Below, in pieces: positions 32,999 to 33,542 of a stretch of DNA of 33,542 bases (its first letter is position 1; every line of letters begins with the position of its first letter). Location of the stretch: the NCBI GenBank assembly GCA_047972135.1, contig JBKEAJ010000132.1:1-33542 (forward strand). Reading direction: 5' to 3'. This stretch comes from JBKEAJ01 sp047972135. Lineage in GTDB: Bacteria; Bacteroidota; Bacteroidia; Bacteroidales; Prolixibacteraceae. The notes beneath the pieces are model-generated. The model worked only from the letters and a program-made list of their open reading frames with translations. It was not told the DNA's origin and searched no databases. Position numbers and translations under genes: made by a program.

Positions 32999-33542
32999 TT
33001 ATTTAATTAATCCTTTCTCCTTATACTTGTCTATATATGCCTGATTTAAAGAATCTGAGTCCTTGTATTTAATTCGCAAATCCTTTAAGTCGCTTCTTAA
33101 CTTGACAATGACATCTGCATATTCAGGATTATCAATTTCATTGTGCATTTCGTTCGGGTCTTTTACCCTATCGTAAAGCTCCCATTCGTCAACATCGTAG
33201 TAGAAATGTATTAACTTATATTTTTCGGTGATGATGGCATAATGACGCTTAACCTGATGAACGCTTGGATACTCGTAGTAGTGATAATAAACAGCATCTC
33301 GAAAGTTCTCTGTATCTCCCTTGAAAAGAGAAATTAAACTTTCGCCCTGCATATCGTCGGGAATATCAATGCCTGCGGCATCAAGAAAGGTCTCTGCAAA
33401 GTCGAGATTTTGAACCATATTGGTATTCACCGAGTGAGGCTCGATAACTCCATGCCACTTCACTAGCAAAGGTGTTTTGAAGGACTCGTTGTAAGCAAAA
33501 CGCTTGTCGAACCACCCATGCTCGCCCAAATAAAAACCCTGA
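32999..33542 (-). CDS. Sulfatase, C-terminal part
   Basis: The 5' part of this minus-strand gene lies beyond the window end; reading continues in frame to the last bases (QGFYLGEHGWFDKR), so the first methionine-like codon inside the window (a TTG at 33529) is not the start. The fragment has the sulfatase signature YLGEHGWFDKRFAYNESFKT, then PLLVKWHG, and a C-terminal sub-domain with KYKLIHFYYDVDEWELYD and KDPNEMHNEIDNPEY. This pattern fits type I formylglycine sulfatases of the N-acetylglucosamine-6-sulfatase-like group. The formylglycine site is outside the window, so the exact subfamily and substrate cannot be set. Confidence 0.9.
   Translation of the reverse strand, partial: QGFYLGEHGWFDKRFAYNESFKTPLLVKWHGVIEPHSVNTNMVQNLDFAETFLDAAGIDIPDDMQGESLISLFKGDTENFRDAVYYHYYEYPSVHQVKRHYAIITEKYKLIHFYYDVDEWELYDRVKDPNEMHNEIDNPEYADVIVKLRSDLKDLRIKYKDSDSLNQAYIDKYKEKGLIK

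Noticed and set aside
1..33542. tRNA, rRNA or riboswitch genes
   Set aside because: No cloverleaf, rRNA segment or recognisable riboswitch core was seen by eye in the intergenic regions; a covariance-model scan would be needed to exclude small RNAs.

Overview
The window looks like a chromosome segment from a Bacteroidota bacterium, probably Bacteroidales; I cannot name the genus. The reasons are a SusC/SusD pair, lipoproteins with acidic residues after the lipid cysteine, a BACON domain on a GH5 enzyme, a Nudix-type sugar regulator, a TAnnTTTG promoter element and an AT-rich sequence with weak ribosome binding sites.

Layout. (1) 1-804: the 3' end of an rnf operon (partial rnfE, complete rnfA), closed by a hairpin. 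(2) 805-1229: no intact gene, only the frameshifted 3' remnant of an insertion-sequence transposase. (3) 1230-4398: two overlapping genes for uncharacterised exported proteins, one TIM-barrel-like and one large and helical. (4) 4403-7132: an M64-type metallopeptidase (minus strand) and, divergent from it, a YbdG-type mechanosensitive channel (plus strand). (5) 7172-29359: ten genes on the minus strand, read right to left as xylE, xylB, xylA, susC, susD, a surface glycan-binding lipoprotein, GH5 with BACON, GH31 with PA14, a sialate-O-acetylesterase-type esterase, a GH2 beta-galactosidase and a GH94 cellobiose phosphorylase. (6) 29641-30357: a divergent Nudix-family regulator (XylR-like) whose Nudix box has lost key glutamates. 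(7) 30579-33542: a minus-strand group of a sulfatase (cut by the window end), a HAD-type phosphatase lipoprotein and a DUF5077/DUF3472 protein.

How it fits together. Region 5 reads as a xyloglucan utilisation locus joined to a complete xylose catabolic operon. The inferred path is: GH5 cuts xyloglucan at the cell surface; the glycan-binding lipoprotein and SusC/SusD capture and import oligosaccharides; the esterase removes acetyl groups; GH2 removes galactose; GH31 removes alpha-xylose; GH94 phosphorolyses the remaining cellobiose in the cytoplasm; XylE, XylA and XylB take up xylose and convert it to xylulose 5-phosphate. No hybrid two-component or ECF sigma/anti-sigma regulator is in the window. 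The only regulator is the Nudix protein, and the intergenic region between it and xylE holds two related operator-like sites, one a perfect 7-3-7 inverted repeat. This suggests that free intracellular xylose (or a derivative), not an oligosaccharide sensed in the periplasm, controls the locus.

A second notable structure is a family of about 77-bp palindromic repeats (four full copies and one degenerate copy). Three copies lie inside longer, mutually similar intergenic modules that precede the esterase, GH2 and GH94 genes. The rest of the operon has gaps of 7-37 bp, so these three genes look like a modular extension of the operon.
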